Notes under the pieces: model-generated
The model's database searches: none
The model's input: the letters and a program-made list of their open reading frames with translations, nothing else
Told to the model about the DNA's origin: nothing
Shown here: piece after piece, positions 23,936 to 36,728 of the stretch
How the letters are laid out: every line of letters starts with the position of its first letter
How positions within the stretch are numbered: the first letter of the stretch is position 1
Assembly (NCBI GenBank): GCA_958298945.1
Contig: OY282609.1
Location: forward strand, 61,414,220-61,478,219
Direction: 5' to 3'
DNA length: 64,000 bases
From: Atherix ibis
Taxonomy: Eukaryota; Arthropoda; Insecta; Diptera; Athericidae
Translations under genes and position numbers: made by a program

Positions 23936-26900
23936 TATTATTTCTTATCACATTATAAATAACTTTGTTGAATTTTTATAAAAAAATGGTTCAAATTGAG
24001 GCAATATAACAAACTTTAAAGATTAAAACTAATTAAAAAAAAACCAAAATTATTTTTTACTAAAAACTAAAACGTAGTGCTTAGAAAACTTGATAGAAAT
24101 ATTCTTTAAAATTAAATCCAAAAAGATAGTTAATAAAGTAAATTTCTAAAATACGATAAATAAAGTGTTTTTATAATATGACAATTTATGAAAATTCTAA
24201 ATTTTAACGCAAACATTTCAGACAAATGAATAAATAAAATTTATATTTCAACACAAACAAAACTATTTTAAATGATAAGAATCCAGATTCCTTTATTTTC
24301 CGCCAGTTGAATTTCTATAAAAGAAATATATTCAACAATTCAATTTATAATATCATCAAAATCGATCTAAAAATATTAGGCTTATGATTATACCTTTGTT
24401 GATAGGAAAGTAGAACGTTAATAGATAAATTAGTTAGAATCCATTAACAGATTAAATTTCCCATTCCAATTAGTATGAATTGAAAGTAATAGATTCTAAC
24501 AACTGTCATTAACAGGCGTTTGTCAAAATCTCAAGTAAAGTCTATATAAATTCTTCAATTTATTTTTATCAAAAGGATAAAAGAATCGATTAGATTAGTA
24601 GGATAAATACACATATATATAAAAAGAAGAGGAGTGAGAATAGAAAGTAAGAGAGGATATATTGGAAATTGTATAAATAGGAAAACGTAAAGTTTATGAG
24701 GAAAAATAGAGTCAAAACTCTTAGTCTGTATATATTGTACAATATTACACTTCAATCTGAATACTTATACACAAATTTACTATCAAATGTAGCGAGTTTA
24801 GATAATTGCGATAAATTCATCTACAATTATTTGAAATGGTTGAGTTATTTCTGGAATATTTTATGATTTTCAAACAAAGTAAGCATAAACCCAACTATAC
24901 GAGTATATAACATAAATAAATATATTTCCCTCACAGTCTTTTTGTATATACGTGTATATATAAAGTATATTTATTTAGAAAATTCTTACTAACTGATGCC
25001 TAACTGAATTGACTTTGGTTGATTATCTGGCTAACTGTGGAAAGTCCTTGACAGTTTAAACTTGTTGGAAATTGGAACGCCCCCGGTATTTGATGAATTA
25101 ATTATTTTTAATTTTCCTTCAACAAAGGCAAAATCTAGTCGAATAGCAATCGTTTCGGATGGCACTGAAAAACCACAGCAGCATTTTGTCATTGCAGACA
25201 CACTTCTGTGGTTATGTGTATTGATTAGAAGGATTCCATTGGCGTAGATCTGATTTCTACAGAAGATGTGACGATTCAAAGCAAAAATAACAATGACTGG
25301 AAAATTCAGCTCCTATTTAATTTCATCAAGTTGTTGTTATTATTGTCTATTTGGGATGATGGTAATGTTTGTAATTCCGAAGCTATAATATATGCTCATG
25401 CTTCCGATTCTTACAAACACGACTGTTTATCTTTCTTTTTCTTTTTTTTTTGGGCCAACATAACGCCATAAGATTTTCCTCATCATCATCGATCATTTTA
25501 TAAGGGAAATTCTTGAAAAACTGTACTTCATGCTAAAACTTTCTTAAATTTCAAAAGGATGAGAATAAGAGCTTGTATATAGAATAGGATACCGAGTAAT
25601 CTACTATTTAAAGGTAAAGTAATACTTTACAGTTAAAAAAAAAAAGAAGAAGCGTGTTGTCTGTTATTGAAATAGGAATAGAAAGACAAGTAGAAATAGA
25701 ATTTTAAATTGAGGTAGGTAGTAAAAGTAAGATGATGAATGTATTTAGAAAATCATGAAATTTGAAATTTCTTAAAAGAAAATTCATTTGAAATCGTACT
25801 CCCCTTGCACTTTTCGATACGAATATAAAAGTATACTATACTAAGGCAAAAGTATGCAGATACTAGAATATTTGGTATTCAGAAAAGTTTATTGAGAGGT
25901 GGATCTATTCGTATTGCCGCCTTTAATTCAAGATTACAGAGTAAGATGTTCCATGGAAAAGTATTTTAGAATGATATCAAATTCACAGCAGAATTGTTCA
26001 AATAGAATTGAAAATGAAAATAATATGGGTACAATAATAATAATAATAATAATAATAATAGAATAAGTTGGGGTAAAAAAAAAAATAGTACAGTAAAGCA
26101 AAATGTACGTGTATATCCCAAAAAAGACGCCTTTCAAAACATGAAATGATTCTTGTATTTGTAAATTGATAAAAATTAATTCCTATTTAAATGGCAAACA
26201 TTCAAAGTTCAATTAAGGATTTTAAATTATTTATACATGTTATTTCTCTCCTTCTTACTGTATTATTCTTTAACATTTAAATCTATAACAAAATTAAATA
26301 AAAGATAGAAAGAGATACTATTGTACATAAGACTGAAAATCATTGAAATAAAAACAAAAATAAATAAACAATACGAGTACTAAATGAATTAAATACCATT
26401 CGATTTCAAAGCCTCTTACAGGATATTTAAACATTGACAATAATAAGGGATGAAAATGGGGGTAAATTGATAAACTGTTAGTAGGAAAATGCGAAAAGAT
26501 TTTGTTCTATCGTTTTTAACAAATACGCTCTACAATATAAACGCAAGAGCAGAGAAAAATATTCAACTTATTTACATGTGTTCGAGGAATAGAAATGCCA
26601 AAAGAAGATTTCACTGTTATAACAATAGTTAATTCACTTTAATTACAATTTAGAAGGATCAAGAGGATTTCATAATAATCTAACTATTTATTTTCAATTG
26701 TATTTATATTGGGGCAAACATTAAAAAGATATAAAAAGGCTATTCGTTTTCTAACAGCTGCTATACTTCATCAAATCTATAATATAATATTATACTTGTA
26801 CTTGTAGAAAATAATGTCCTTTCACTCTGACCCCACTGTTTTCCCCAATCCATAAACTTATACAAAATCACACCATTTTTTTTTGAATGGATGGTTGGAT

Positions 26901-27855
26901 AAAAGGGTCGGCGGAAATAAAACTGACTGAATTTCTAAACGGGAATTTCATTTTTATTGCTTCTTAGGACGCGAAGTAAATTAAAAGACGAACGAATGAA
27001 TTGTTGTATATAAACGAATAAACGAACGAACAAGCGAATGAACAGCAAATAAAATACGAACAATCATAGTCACAATGACAATGAAAAACATAAGAACGGA
27101 AAAATATTCAATGCGTGTAAATTTATATCATTTCCAATTTTCACGAATCTAAAATGAGCTTTGCGAAAAGTATTTAAGCTGCTAATTTAAACATTTTACA
27201 AATATATGTACGTGTATATTCCGGGGGGATACAAGAAATAGCGACAAATATTTCCCTCTCAAAATGAGGACAGCAAGGACGATAACGTAAAGATGGCAAC
27301 AAATATTCCACAATGGTATTTCAGTTAACTTACTCCTATTAATGGGGGTGTAACGTGAAATCTTTCGAATCTACACATAGGCTGCAGGTTTAGAGTACAT
27401 AAAAAAAAAGTAAACAAAACTCCACCATGTAAGCGAACTAGAATCAGGTGTACTACAAATATTCGTCACCAACTTATAGGATGATAAATTCAAAGCCTGT
27501 TGTTGATGATGTAAAGATTCTTTTTCTCTATTTTCGTGATCAATGTGAGTAGTATTTACGAGCATATCTACTTAGGAAAGAGTTTCCTTTCTTTGTATGT
27601 ACACGTATTATGAAAGGAAATTCTTGCCAACTTCTTTGCACAATATAACATTCCATATGAGAAATTGATAATATAATAAGTTTAATGTTCGATTTGTAAG
27701 CGGTGATATTATTGTATAAATAATATTTTAAAATTACAGTATGTACATGTATTGGTATGAACTTTTTAATACTTTTCTATTGAGAAAATTATTTTTTTTT
27801 TAAAAATTTCCATATTAAGATCGTCAATTTGATATTAGTTTAAAAAAAAAAATAC
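23936..27855. other. AT-rich non-coding stretch with simple repeats
   Basis: No supportable gene. An (AAT)n microsatellite lies at 26033-26060. A GC-richer pocket at 25.03-25.28 kb is open on both strands for 60-80 codons; on - it is preceded by a fair acceptor (TTCTGTAG) but I find no convincing donor and do not recognise the peptide. Confidence 0.5.
26033..26060. repeat. (AAT)n microsatellite
   Basis: About nine uninterrupted AAT units. Confidence 0.95.
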
Positions 27856-29034
27856 TACAGGATGGACCATTTTAAAGTTGCATTTTAAAAAGTAAATAAA
27901 AAAAACTAGTGTGTATTTTTTTAAATTTACGGTTTTATTAGAAAGATTGAACCTTGAAATTTAAGAATGAAATACAAAATCATTTAAATGACTGCCTAGG
28001 CTGGCGTTACAGTACCCCATTCGCTCGACCCAATTTTTTAGTACATTTTCGATTGTCTGGGCCTGTATCTCTTCAATGGCAACTTTGATTTCGTGTTTCA
28101 AGACCTCAAATATCTCTGGATGGCTTGCGTAACATTTATCCTTAACGGCTACCCACAGAAAATAATACAACGGATTTCGAAAGCAGTGCCCAAAAGTTGG
28201 ATTGTTACGTTGGCTGTGTGGAAAGTGGCCTCGTCCTGTTGAAACCAAATATCGTCCATGCCATTCTCTTCAACTTTTGGAAACAAATATTCGTTGAGCA
28301 TGCCACGATAGTGCTCACCATTGACCGTAACGGCAGCCCCTTCATTGCTTTCGAAGAAAAACGGGCCAATGATGCCTCCACTCCAAAATTCGCACCAAAC
28401 CATGACTCGTTGTGGATGCATCGGCTTTTCCATGGTGACGTATGGATTTTCTGAGCCCCAGATGCGACAATTTTGTTTGTTGACATACCCACCGAGGTGG
28501 AAATGGGCCTCATTCGAAAAGATGATTTTTCGGTAAAAATGCTCATCTTCGGCCAATTGATCTTGAGCCCATTGGGCAAACCGAAAACGCATCGGATGGT
28601 CATGTGGCTTTAGTTGTTGGACTAATTGAACTTTGTAAGCTTTCATACCGAGGTCTTTGTACAAAATTCTCAACTGTTGATGGATGATCACGGACATTTT
28701 CAGCAACGGCGGCAATATTCTCGGTCGTACACACTGTATTAGAGCGGGAATGAGTTGCTTTGACAACCAACAAACCAGTTTCGCGAACAAGTTGACGTGA
28801 TGACATTCGATCGTTGCTCATTCTTTTTTTTTAAATTTCTCACAGTTTGGGTAGAAGACTCACCATTTTGGAAATAAGTTCTCAATATTTCCCAGTTTTC
28901 TTCAACCGTATGAATTACCATTTCGTAAAATTCAGACTTTCAACTAACAATCTGTCAATTCGTCATGACATTTAACACTCAAGTACTTCAAATAAATAGT
29001 GGTTCAAAATGCAACCGCTAGATGGACCTCCCTA
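27856..29034 (-). mobile_element. Family G Tc1/mariner element, near full length
   Basis: About 1.18 kb with ends CAGGATGGACCATTT on the left and (reversed) AGGGAGGTCCATCTAGCGG on the right, the left one decayed, next to TA. The transposase is on -. A fragment of the same family lies at 53374-53586. Confidence 0.87.
27961..28921 (-). pseudogene. Family G transposase pseudogene with all catalytic positions hit
   Basis: Start at 28921 (MVIHTVEENWEILRTYFQNGES), then a frameshift in a lysine run, MSNDRMSSRQLVRETGL, ENIAAVAENVRDHPS, a second frameshift and QQLRILYKDLGMKAYKVQL. The first catalytic box reads IIFSNEAHFHLGGYVNKQNC, so the expected Asp is Asn. LNEYLFPKVEENGMDDIWFQQDEATFHT has the second Asp with the conserved Gly changed to Glu. 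A deletion then removes sequence, and the third box reads NPLYYFLWVAVKDKCY where PLDYFLWG-VK is usual, so the third Asp is Tyr. The end is GSHLNDFVFHS. It is related to family F. Confidence 0.85.
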
Positions 29035-29189
29035 TATAAAGTTAATAAATAAGAATTTTTTTCGTAGATTTTTTCAAATCTAAATTATCAACTAGGAATA
29101 AATTTTGCAATTTACTTTTTATTAAAAACTTCCAAAGCCAACTTTTTTGATTTATTTCCTGGATCCATTTTATTTTATTTTTTTACAAT

Positions 29190-29480
29190 AATTTTATTAT
29201 CTTCGAAATATTTCCCTTGGGCGGAGGAGTTGTTTCCACACTTCGTAGCAATCCTGGAAGGATGAAGCTAGAATTACCTTCGGTTCTTCGGCTACACTAC
29301 TTTGGATATTATCGTTAGTACCAATATGATCTTCGGGAACAAAAAAAGAAACATGGCTTTTGATTAAGTGAAAAGGCACTGTGGAACTACAGAAATCCTT
29401 CTTTGCAGCAAAAACTCGTTGATGGAAATGACCGCGTATAGCACGGAAATTTACCATGGTGGAGCTTCCTAGCGTCTGCA
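29190..29480 (-). mobile_element. Mariner C-terminal fragment (related to family I)
   Basis: On - the frame reads HQRVFAAKKDFCSS, then HLIKSHVSFFVPEDHIGTNDNIQSSV, then EEPKVI-ASSFQDCYEVWKQLL, the pattern of a mariner C-terminus in which FLFPK-K--L-G is followed by GTNDNIQ and FQDCYE-WK. Blocks such as TACACTACTTTG and AAAACTCGTTG are shared with 9370-9545. No terminal repeats are seen, so it is an old fragment. Confidence 0.65.
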
Positions 29481-30380
29481 ATGGCTTACGCGAAGCGAAG
29501 GACTTTTTACTGAGTCTATATTTCATAAAGAAGACTAGAATAAAAATATCTGTTAACGTTAAATTTATGGGAAACAAAAAGGGTGATGGAGACACTTGAG
29601 GGTGTTAAGTTCTCCATGGGAGGGGAAAGAGATAGAAATAAATAATTAAAAAGACAGAACTGAGAGAACAAAAAAAATTAAAAGAAAAACAGTCGAAAAA
29701 AACTACAAGAGAGAGTGGAATAGGGAATGAGAGGGAAGTTTAAAAGTTGCGAAGATAAAAATGAATAGGCACAAAATTTCAGAAAATTTAAACAAAAATT
29801 GTTTTTTTTAAAGAATAAAAAGAAAAATAAGAAATTAGAAAAGAATAAATAAACAAAAAAATCGCAAAAGAAACCTCAAAAAAAAATAAAAGAAAAAGAA
29901 TAAATATTGATGAAGTCGACCGGTTGGAAGAGTCTTAGATAAAAATGCTCTCCCTGGTCTGCCTGAACCACCCTATGGCACCCCGTGACCAAAATATAAT
30001 TGGACTGCCTCTTATTAATCTCTTAATCTTAATTCGATTCTTTATAATATAAATTCTATAATAATTCAATTTTCTCATCTTTCACTTTTCTGTTTTCTGT
30101 GAGCGATGTTTACTTCCTTTCCGGCGACCATCTGCGTCGTCACCGACCATCATCGTCGTCATCAATTACAAAAAAAGTAATCACTTTTTTTTATCGTAAT
30201 ATCTATTATAATAATTGAGTTTACGTTTATTTTAACTATTTTAACCACTGTTTGTATATACATAAGAGTATATATTTAATTTTTGCGGCTTTTATAATAT
30301 TCTCTTACTTATTTTTTCTTTCTTTGTAAGGAATTTTCTTTTTTAAATATACTTTGTTTTTTAATATTCAATCAGATGTA
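29481..30380. other. AT-rich non-coding stretch
   Basis: A-rich on + between 29.6 and 29.95 kb, T-rich at 30.2-30.36 kb, with a small GTC/ATC trinucleotide patch at about 30.13-30.17 kb. No gene is supported. Confidence 0.5.
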
Positions 30381-30648
30381 CGAGGTCTGTTCAAAAAGTA
30401 TCGCGAATTTTGAATTTCCGCGGGTTACGTATATTTGAATGTTGATTTTTTTTGAGGCGTTATGTTGGTACTCATGTCTCTCACTTATTCCGATAAGTTC
30501 GGCCATTTTGAATGTTCAGTTAATTTTTGACAGCTGTTTTGCTTGCACATTTTTTTAATTCGTCTTCAATTTTTTCCCATTCCAAAAAAGGATCAAAGAA
30601 TCTATTTCGGGAACAAGAAAAAGTCACAGGGGGCCAGATCTGGGGAAT
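30381..30648 (-). mobile_element. Truncated family A mariner, foldback-type end only
   Basis: Starts after TA with CGAGGTCTGTTCAAAAAG and keeps the ~200-bp 5'-like arm. At about 30606 it crosses the same junction seen in other foldback-type copies into the reversed transposase segment (FLFP box on -). It breaks off at about 30648 into unrelated sequence. Confidence 0.88.
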
Positions 30649-30683
30649 CTCAGAACAATGCCTTCGATGAGGCTACAATAAAA

Positions 30684-30735
30684 ACGGTCACTGTTACTAA
30701 ATTAGCTTATTTGGCGTTGTTCTGTTCCATTTTCT
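30684..30735 (+). repeat. Short dispersed repeat R2, copy 1
   Basis: The block TTACTAAATTAGCTTATTTG and its neighbours recur at 34708-34760 in the same orientation. Its family is unknown; it sits between a broken family A copy and a Jockey-like 3' tail. Confidence 0.65.
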
Positions 30736-30946
30736 TTCCTAGAAACACCCATCGAAGATTTACCGTCCACTAGTCGTGTGATTTGTTAAAATACTAAGGC
30801 TTAACATAAACAGGAGAAGCTTCAATAGACGCTTACTCCCCACAACCATTCATAAATCTGCTTGTTACTATGTGTAGTTGTAGATATTTGTAAAGAAAAG
30901 GTTACAAAAAGATCAATCTGCTTGTTATTATATGTAGTTTTTGATA
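30731..30946 (+). mobile_element. Jockey-like retrotransposon 3' end, copy 1 of a duplicated block
   Basis: Matches 57637-57853 almost base for base. It contains the last codons and the 3' untranslated part of a Jockey-like ORF2 (RNTHRR-TV motif). A family A mariner is inserted at the same TA in both copies, so the two loci descend from one event. Confidence 0.82.
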
Positions 30947-30948
30947 TA

Positions 30949-32120
30949 CGAGGTCTGTTCTAAAAGTATCGCGTATTTTGAATTTCTGCGGGTTATGTTG
31001 GTACTCTTGTCTTTCAATTATGCCGACAAGTTTGGCCATTTTGAATATTCAGTTAATTTTTGACAGCTGCTTTGCTTGCACGTGTTTTGGCTTGTCTTCG
31101 ATTTTTGCCCATTCCAAAAAATGGATCAAAGAATCTGTATTAAATTTTGTGTGAAAAACAAAATTTATTTCGCGGACGCATTCCGAATGTTGACTGTGGC
31201 ATATGGTGAAGCTACCTTGGACCGAAGCAAGGTTTATCGGCGGTACAAAATGTTCTCAGAGAGCCAAGAAGATGTGAACGACGAAAAGCGTGCCGGACGC
31301 ACGAGCACGTTAACAACAGACGAAAACATTGATGAAGTGAAGAAAATAGTATTGGCCAATCATCGAATTACCGTTAGAGAAGTTGCTTGAACATATAGAT
31401 TGGCTCCTGCCATTCGATTTTTACCAATGATTTGGGCGTGAGACGGGTTGCCGCGAAATTCGTACCAAAATTGCTCAATTTCGACCAAAAACAGCATCGC
31501 GTTAACATTGCTAAGGAGCTGTTGGACTCTGTCTGCGAAAACCCAAATTTGCGCTAGAGGGTCATAACAGGTGACGCATCATGGGTTTATGGATATGACG
31601 TGGAAACCAAAGCTCAATCATACTAATGGAAGTTGCCGCACGAGCCAAGACCGAAAAAAGCGCTTCGGTCGAATGTGAAGGTTGCTGCACGAGCCAAGAC
31701 CAAGTTCGGTCGAATGTCAACAAAGACATGACAAGCTGATTTTCCTCCACGACAACGGATTATCACAAAAGTCAAAAATGGTCTGAAACTACTTGGAGAT
31801 ACTCAACTGGGATGTGCTACCCCACTCCGCTTATTGACCAGACCTGGGCCCTTCCGACTAACACCTGTTGTTGTCGATGAACCACGCGCTCGCTGAGCAG
31901 CACTTCGATTCTTACGAAGACGTCCGAAAATGGCTTGATGAGTGGTTTGCCTCGAAAGAGAAGGAACATTTTTTTAAGTGGTATCCACAAATTGTCTGAG
32001 AGATGGGGGAAATGTGTAGCTAGCGAGGGCAGTACTTTGAATAAATTTGTTTTTGCTTTCTATGGAAAAAACATGTGTTTATTTGACTAAAAAACAGCGA
32101 ATTTAAGCTTATACACCTGG
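30949..32120 (+). mobile_element. Chimeric mariner: family A 5' part fused to family B 3' part
   Basis: The left end is family A (CGAGGTCTGTTC after TA). The right end is family B (ATACACCTGG before TA). From 31120 the + strand reads MDQRICIKFCVKN, HTH, RRYKMFSESQEDV-DEKRAG, TTDENIDEVKK, HRITVREVA and then a stop where EDLN is expected. After a decayed middle and a short repeated patch (31636-31720, in which ACGAGCCAAGACC occurs twice) the sequence changes at about 31725 to family B: RHDKLIFLHDNG, LPHSAY-PDLGPSD-HLL, NHALAEQHFDSYEDVRKWLDEWFASKEKE. The two ends belong to different families, so it could not be mobilised as a unit by either transposase. Confidence 0.88.
31120..31390 (+). pseudogene. 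Family A transposase, intact N-terminal region
   Basis: This is the best-preserved family A N-terminus in the window. Start codon at 31120, an HTH with IKFCVKNKIYFADAFRMLT and YGEATLDRSKVYRRYK, a short linker, and a second HTH ending in ITVREVA, after which GCTTGA gives a stop. It supplies the ~90 residues that four other family A copies have lost by deletion. Confidence 0.85.
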
Positions 32121-35100
32121 TATATTTATTTTTTGTTGTTGAAATTTTGATTTTTTTTAAAATGATGAAATTGTTATTATAATAGTTACACACGTACATC
32201 TGTATCGCCGGTCATGCACAGAATAATCACCCATTATAATGTAGCGATCCCTCAGATTCGCTCGTACGTACGATTTTGCAGTTGGTTCAACGAAACATCA
32301 TCGGATCACGGCATCTTCTGGCAGTAGTGCTACCCGTGGTAACAAATTGGACGAAAATTCCATACACGGCCTTCCTGATTTGTGCGCCACCTCTTTGGTA
32401 ACGGCCATATCAGCAATGCCATCGATGACACTACCATAACAGGCTACCATATACCAATTAATGCAAATACAGAATCAAACAATAAGATTGGGTAATTTAG
32501 ATATTCTGGTGTTGGCTAAAACAAATTAATAACATTATTAAATAAATTATAAAAACAATTTGTTTATTAAATTCAAATTTCCAATTTTAATGCACTTGAA
32601 TTTTTAAATTAATTATAAATTATACTAAAAATCAACTAAAATTTTCAACTCGAGACATGTTCTAATACAAAGAATCGTCGAATTGGTAAGCGCGACTTAT
32701 CTCCTCCCCTAATCAGTAGATTTTAACGCTTCCAAACCTATATTTGATGATCTAAAAAATAAAAAAAAGTAAAAATATTTATTTAAAAGTCAATTTTTTA
32801 TAATATTCATGATTCGGTATCAAATATCAAAATGAATATAAATTTACCATTAAAAGTTGGAGAATTTTATAAAAATAAAATATTGCAAAGAATTCATATT
32901 TTATTTTAATTTCTTGATGAAGTCTCTACCAAAGTTTACCAAGAAAGTAGGAATTTAAATGTTTTGTTAAATAAATAATTTCAAAGATTTTTCAGCTTCT
33001 AAATTTCGATCGCCAAAAAAAAAACAAGAATAACGTACACCAATGATTATAAAAGTTGAAAGTTTTACTCAAAACGAAATACTACTACTGTCCGTTGTTG
33101 TTTAATATTTCTTAAATACCAAAACGACAAAAAAAAAAAACACAGACTGGAAACTTTGTCTAGCTATTATTCTCTCAGAAGAAATGTGCGTTTTGGTTTC
33201 GTAATATAAGCTTTGTTTTAAAGAAATTATAGAATAGCAAAAGGCCATAAGCGCAAAATAGTAGCAAATAGAAAACCAGTACAGAAAGATATAAAAATTT
33301 GGCAATGGTAAAACGAACGATATTTTTGTTGAATTGGTGGAAAAAGCGCAGAATTGACTTGCAGATGGAATGATTGACATTATAAGGTTGAGTCACAAAA
33401 GTGAATAAGCCGGCAAAATAAAATGTTCGGAAAATGTATAAGAAGGGAAAAAAAACACCAACAGAAAACTGCCATAGCAAAAACTAGAGGACAAAGTCAC
33501 CATCATAAAGAGCTGGAAGGAATTCTTCTCAAGTAAAATAATGTCCCTAAAAACTCAATAGAAGCGAAACGATGCATGAAATTACTTTGGTGTCTTTAAT
33601 GAATACCGTTTGAAGCTTTATACATAAGTTTAATGCTAAAGCTTTTAATTCTTCGAAAATTATTTGACTGTTTACTTGGCATATAACGAAAGAATACTCT
33701 ACCAACTTTTAAAAACAAATAAAAGACTGGAGTAGAAAAATATAGAGGAACGAAAGCACGAACATCGATTTTTTGTCAAAAATACATTTACATAGTATTG
33801 GTACTCGCAACGTATAGTTTTTATTTATTCTTTTAAACAGAATAAATTTTGATAAATACGAAATTTATTATTATAGAATGAATTTATTAACGAAAAATTT
33901 TTCGAATGCTATAATAAGTTTCGAATATTTATTGAATAATTAAAATTCGAGTAAATTGGTTAATATCTATAACAAATAATAATTCACACTTGCATTTACT
34001 GGGCACAAGTAATTATAAAATGTACTATTGAACTTTTTTTTTTAACAACCCTTCTCTTTAACTAAGCAAACATTAAATTTACAAAGCCGTCTGATTTCCT
34101 AATGACTTAAGTCAATGTTATTACCTTATCTATTAACGACTATCCTAAAGAAGGTTGATTTAATTTTCAAAAGCTTTGAGTTTCTAAGTCATTAAAGTCG
34201 TTCAACTATTAAACACAAACTCCATTTAGCATTTGCAAAAGTGACTACTTTCAATTAATTAAATATGAAAAGAGAGAGAATAGAATTTTTTTCTTTAATA
34301 ATGTTTTACTTTAAATTGTCAAAGAATTTAAAAAGACAGCAAACAATCCCAGATAAAGTGTATATGGCAATTAAAGCTTCGTACTTTATTAATGCAAAAA
34401 GAATGACTTGTATATTTAAAGGCGCTTCAGCATGAATACAACTATAGTGGTACTCAATATACTCAGGGTAAAAATAATTTTTTTCTGCAATTATTTTCCA
34501 TACTTTTTAAAAATGTAAAATTAAATTTACAAAAAAAAAAAGAAAAATTAACATAAGCCCATTAAACTGAAGATGAAAATATTGGATGGTTTATGTGGTA
34601 TGACCTCCTTTTAGCTGATATTTTTCCCACGTCAATCATAAATCATAGCTTGTGGCATTTAACTTTATTCTCATTGGGTTTCAAATGAGAGAGTTCAGGA
34701 AAAGAAAAATGTTCACTGTGTTACTAAATTAGCTTATTTGGCGTTGTTCCGTTCCATTTTCCTATTTCATTTTCATTTCCGTTTCTTTTTTTCATATGAT
34801 TTTAATTACATGCAAATATTTTTTTTTCTTGTTAATTTCTCACCCTCGTACAAATCACATAGAAACAAATTACAAAGCAATGATTAGAATTTTTTCTAAA
34901 AGTAGGGGAGAAAATTATAAAAGAAACAACAACATCAACCGAACAAAGTTAAAGGCCAAGCTACAACTGAAAGAAAACTAACTAATATTGTAGAAACAAA
35001 ATGAAATATTTAAAGTTTAAATAAAAAAAGATTATTTTTTTATTAACAAATAAAGAAATTATTGGAAAAAGTAGTACTATGCGATTGCAGGATATTCGCT

Positions 35101-35854
35101 ATTTATTTAAACTTATTTGTTCATTAGCGAATAGTTTACTAACAGTTTAGTAGATAGTTTACTGTGGGTAAATATTATTAAATTTATGTGTCCTATTAGC
35201 AATTTGATTAGTCATAAGTTCAGTTTTAGGCAGAACATGATGAATAAAAGGCCATTACTGACGTATCTAATATAATGTAATTCTTTTATCAGAGGTCTTT
35301 ATTCGTTCTTTTAAGTACTTTATGTATTGTGGGCATCTATTCTGATACGTCGTGTTATTAGTCCCCATGATAAAAAAAGATTAAATAAAAATTACAACTA
35401 TTTTTTTTTCTCGAAATTTTTCTATAAGCTCCATATTAACCTTATGTTTAGAATTTGCCAAAGTTTAAAGGTATTTACATAAATTTTCTTTCGACAAATT
35501 CAAGAATAATTACTATTCAATTACTTCAAAAAGAAAGAAAGGAATTTATTTTTAATTCAGTTTTTTTTTTAATTAAATTTTCCAAATTCACTTCAAAACA
35601 ATTTTCAATAGAAATAATGAAAATTTTATATTTGAAAATTTCTTTGGTTTTTGTATTTCGATTCTATTTTTAATTTGATTCATTAGAGAATCCATCAACT
35701 AGAAATTAACATATTAGATTCTTTTAGTATCACATATTAGAAGGAAACCAAATAATTTGTATCCTAACAAACTACAAAAAATTCTACATTGTTCCAATGA
35801 AGATTTTATTAAATTATTGAAAACAATTATTCCCCGTCAGTAATTTTTGATATA
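32121..35854. other. AT-rich non-coding stretch
   Basis: No supportable gene. A GC-richer pocket at about 32.20-32.45 kb is open on - for about 50 codons up to a stop and for 30 more after it; I do not recognise the peptide. A copy of repeat R2 lies at 34708-34760. Confidence 0.5.
34708..34760 (+). repeat. Short dispersed repeat R2, copy 2
   Basis: Direct repeat of 30684-30735, including GTTACTAAATTAGCTTATTT and GGCGTTGTTC. Confidence 0.65.
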
Positions 35855-36728
35855 CGAGGTCGGTTCAAAAAGTATCGCGAATTTCGAATTTCCGCGGGTT
35901 ACGTAATTTCGATTTTTGATTTTTTTTGTGGCGTTATGTTGGTACTCATGTCTCTCACTTATGACGACAAGTTCGGCCATTTTGAATGTTCAGTTAATTT
36001 TTGACAGCTATTTTGCTTGCACGTGTTTTGGCTCGTCTTTGATTTTTGCCCATTTTCGACCAAAAACAGCGACGACCCAAATTTGCTCCAGAGGGTCATA
36101 ACTGGTGACGAATTATGGGTTTATGGTTGTGACGTAGAAACTAAAGCTCAATCATCCCTGCCGTACGAGCCAAGACCGAAAAGAGCGCGCCAAGTTCGGT
36201 CGAATGTGAAGGTTTTGCTTGCAGTTTTCTTCGATTGCAGGTGCGTGGTGCATCGAGTTCTTGTCACAAGGTAGAACGGTCAATAAGGAATATTACCTGC
36301 AAGTTATGCGCAAGTTCCGTGAAGCAATCCGCCAGAAACTCCCGGATATGTGAAAGACCAAAAATTGGCTTTTACACCATGATAACGCCCCTGCTCACGT
36401 ATCGTTGCTTGTGCGCGAATTTTTGGCCAAAAACAACACACTTATAATGCCGCAGCTACCGTATTCCCCATATATGGCCCCCTGTGACTTTTTCTTGTTC
36501 CCGAAACAGATTCTTTGATCCATTTTTTGGAATGGGCAAAAATCGAAGACGAGCCAAAACACGTGCACGCAAAGCAGCTGTCAAAAATTAACTGAACATT
36601 AAAAATGGCCGAACTTCTTGGCATAAGGGAGAGACATGAGTACCAACATAAGGCCACAAAAAATTGAAAATCGAATATACGTAACCCGCGGAAATTCAAA
36701 ATTCGCGATACTTTTTGAACAGACCTCG
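35855..36728 (+). mobile_element. Family A mariner, foldback-type deletion copy
   Basis: TA-flanked, 874 bp, with inverted ends of about 200 bp (35855-36054 and about 36507-36728). The N-terminal deletion junction is at about 36054, with a further small deletion after CAAAAACAGC. The remaining + strand frame has GDELWVYGCD (first Asp, with Ser changed to Leu), HDNAPAHVS (second Asp) and MAPCDFFLFP (third Asp, SPDL lost). The transposase is frameshifted and interrupted by stops. It is non-functional. Confidence 0.9.

Noticed and set aside
25031..25279. 82-codon open frame on - with a Cys-rich stretch
   Set aside because: The + strand is open for 61 codons over the same bases, no convincing donor exists, and I recognise no domain; kept only as a pocket in the regional note.
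28197..28536. Open frames on + in the 28-kb region
   Set aside because: Antisense of the family G transposase, which has recognisable catalytic boxes on -.
32200..32450. GC-richer pocket with an open - frame
   Set aside because: An in-frame stop interrupts it and no domain or splice signal supports it.
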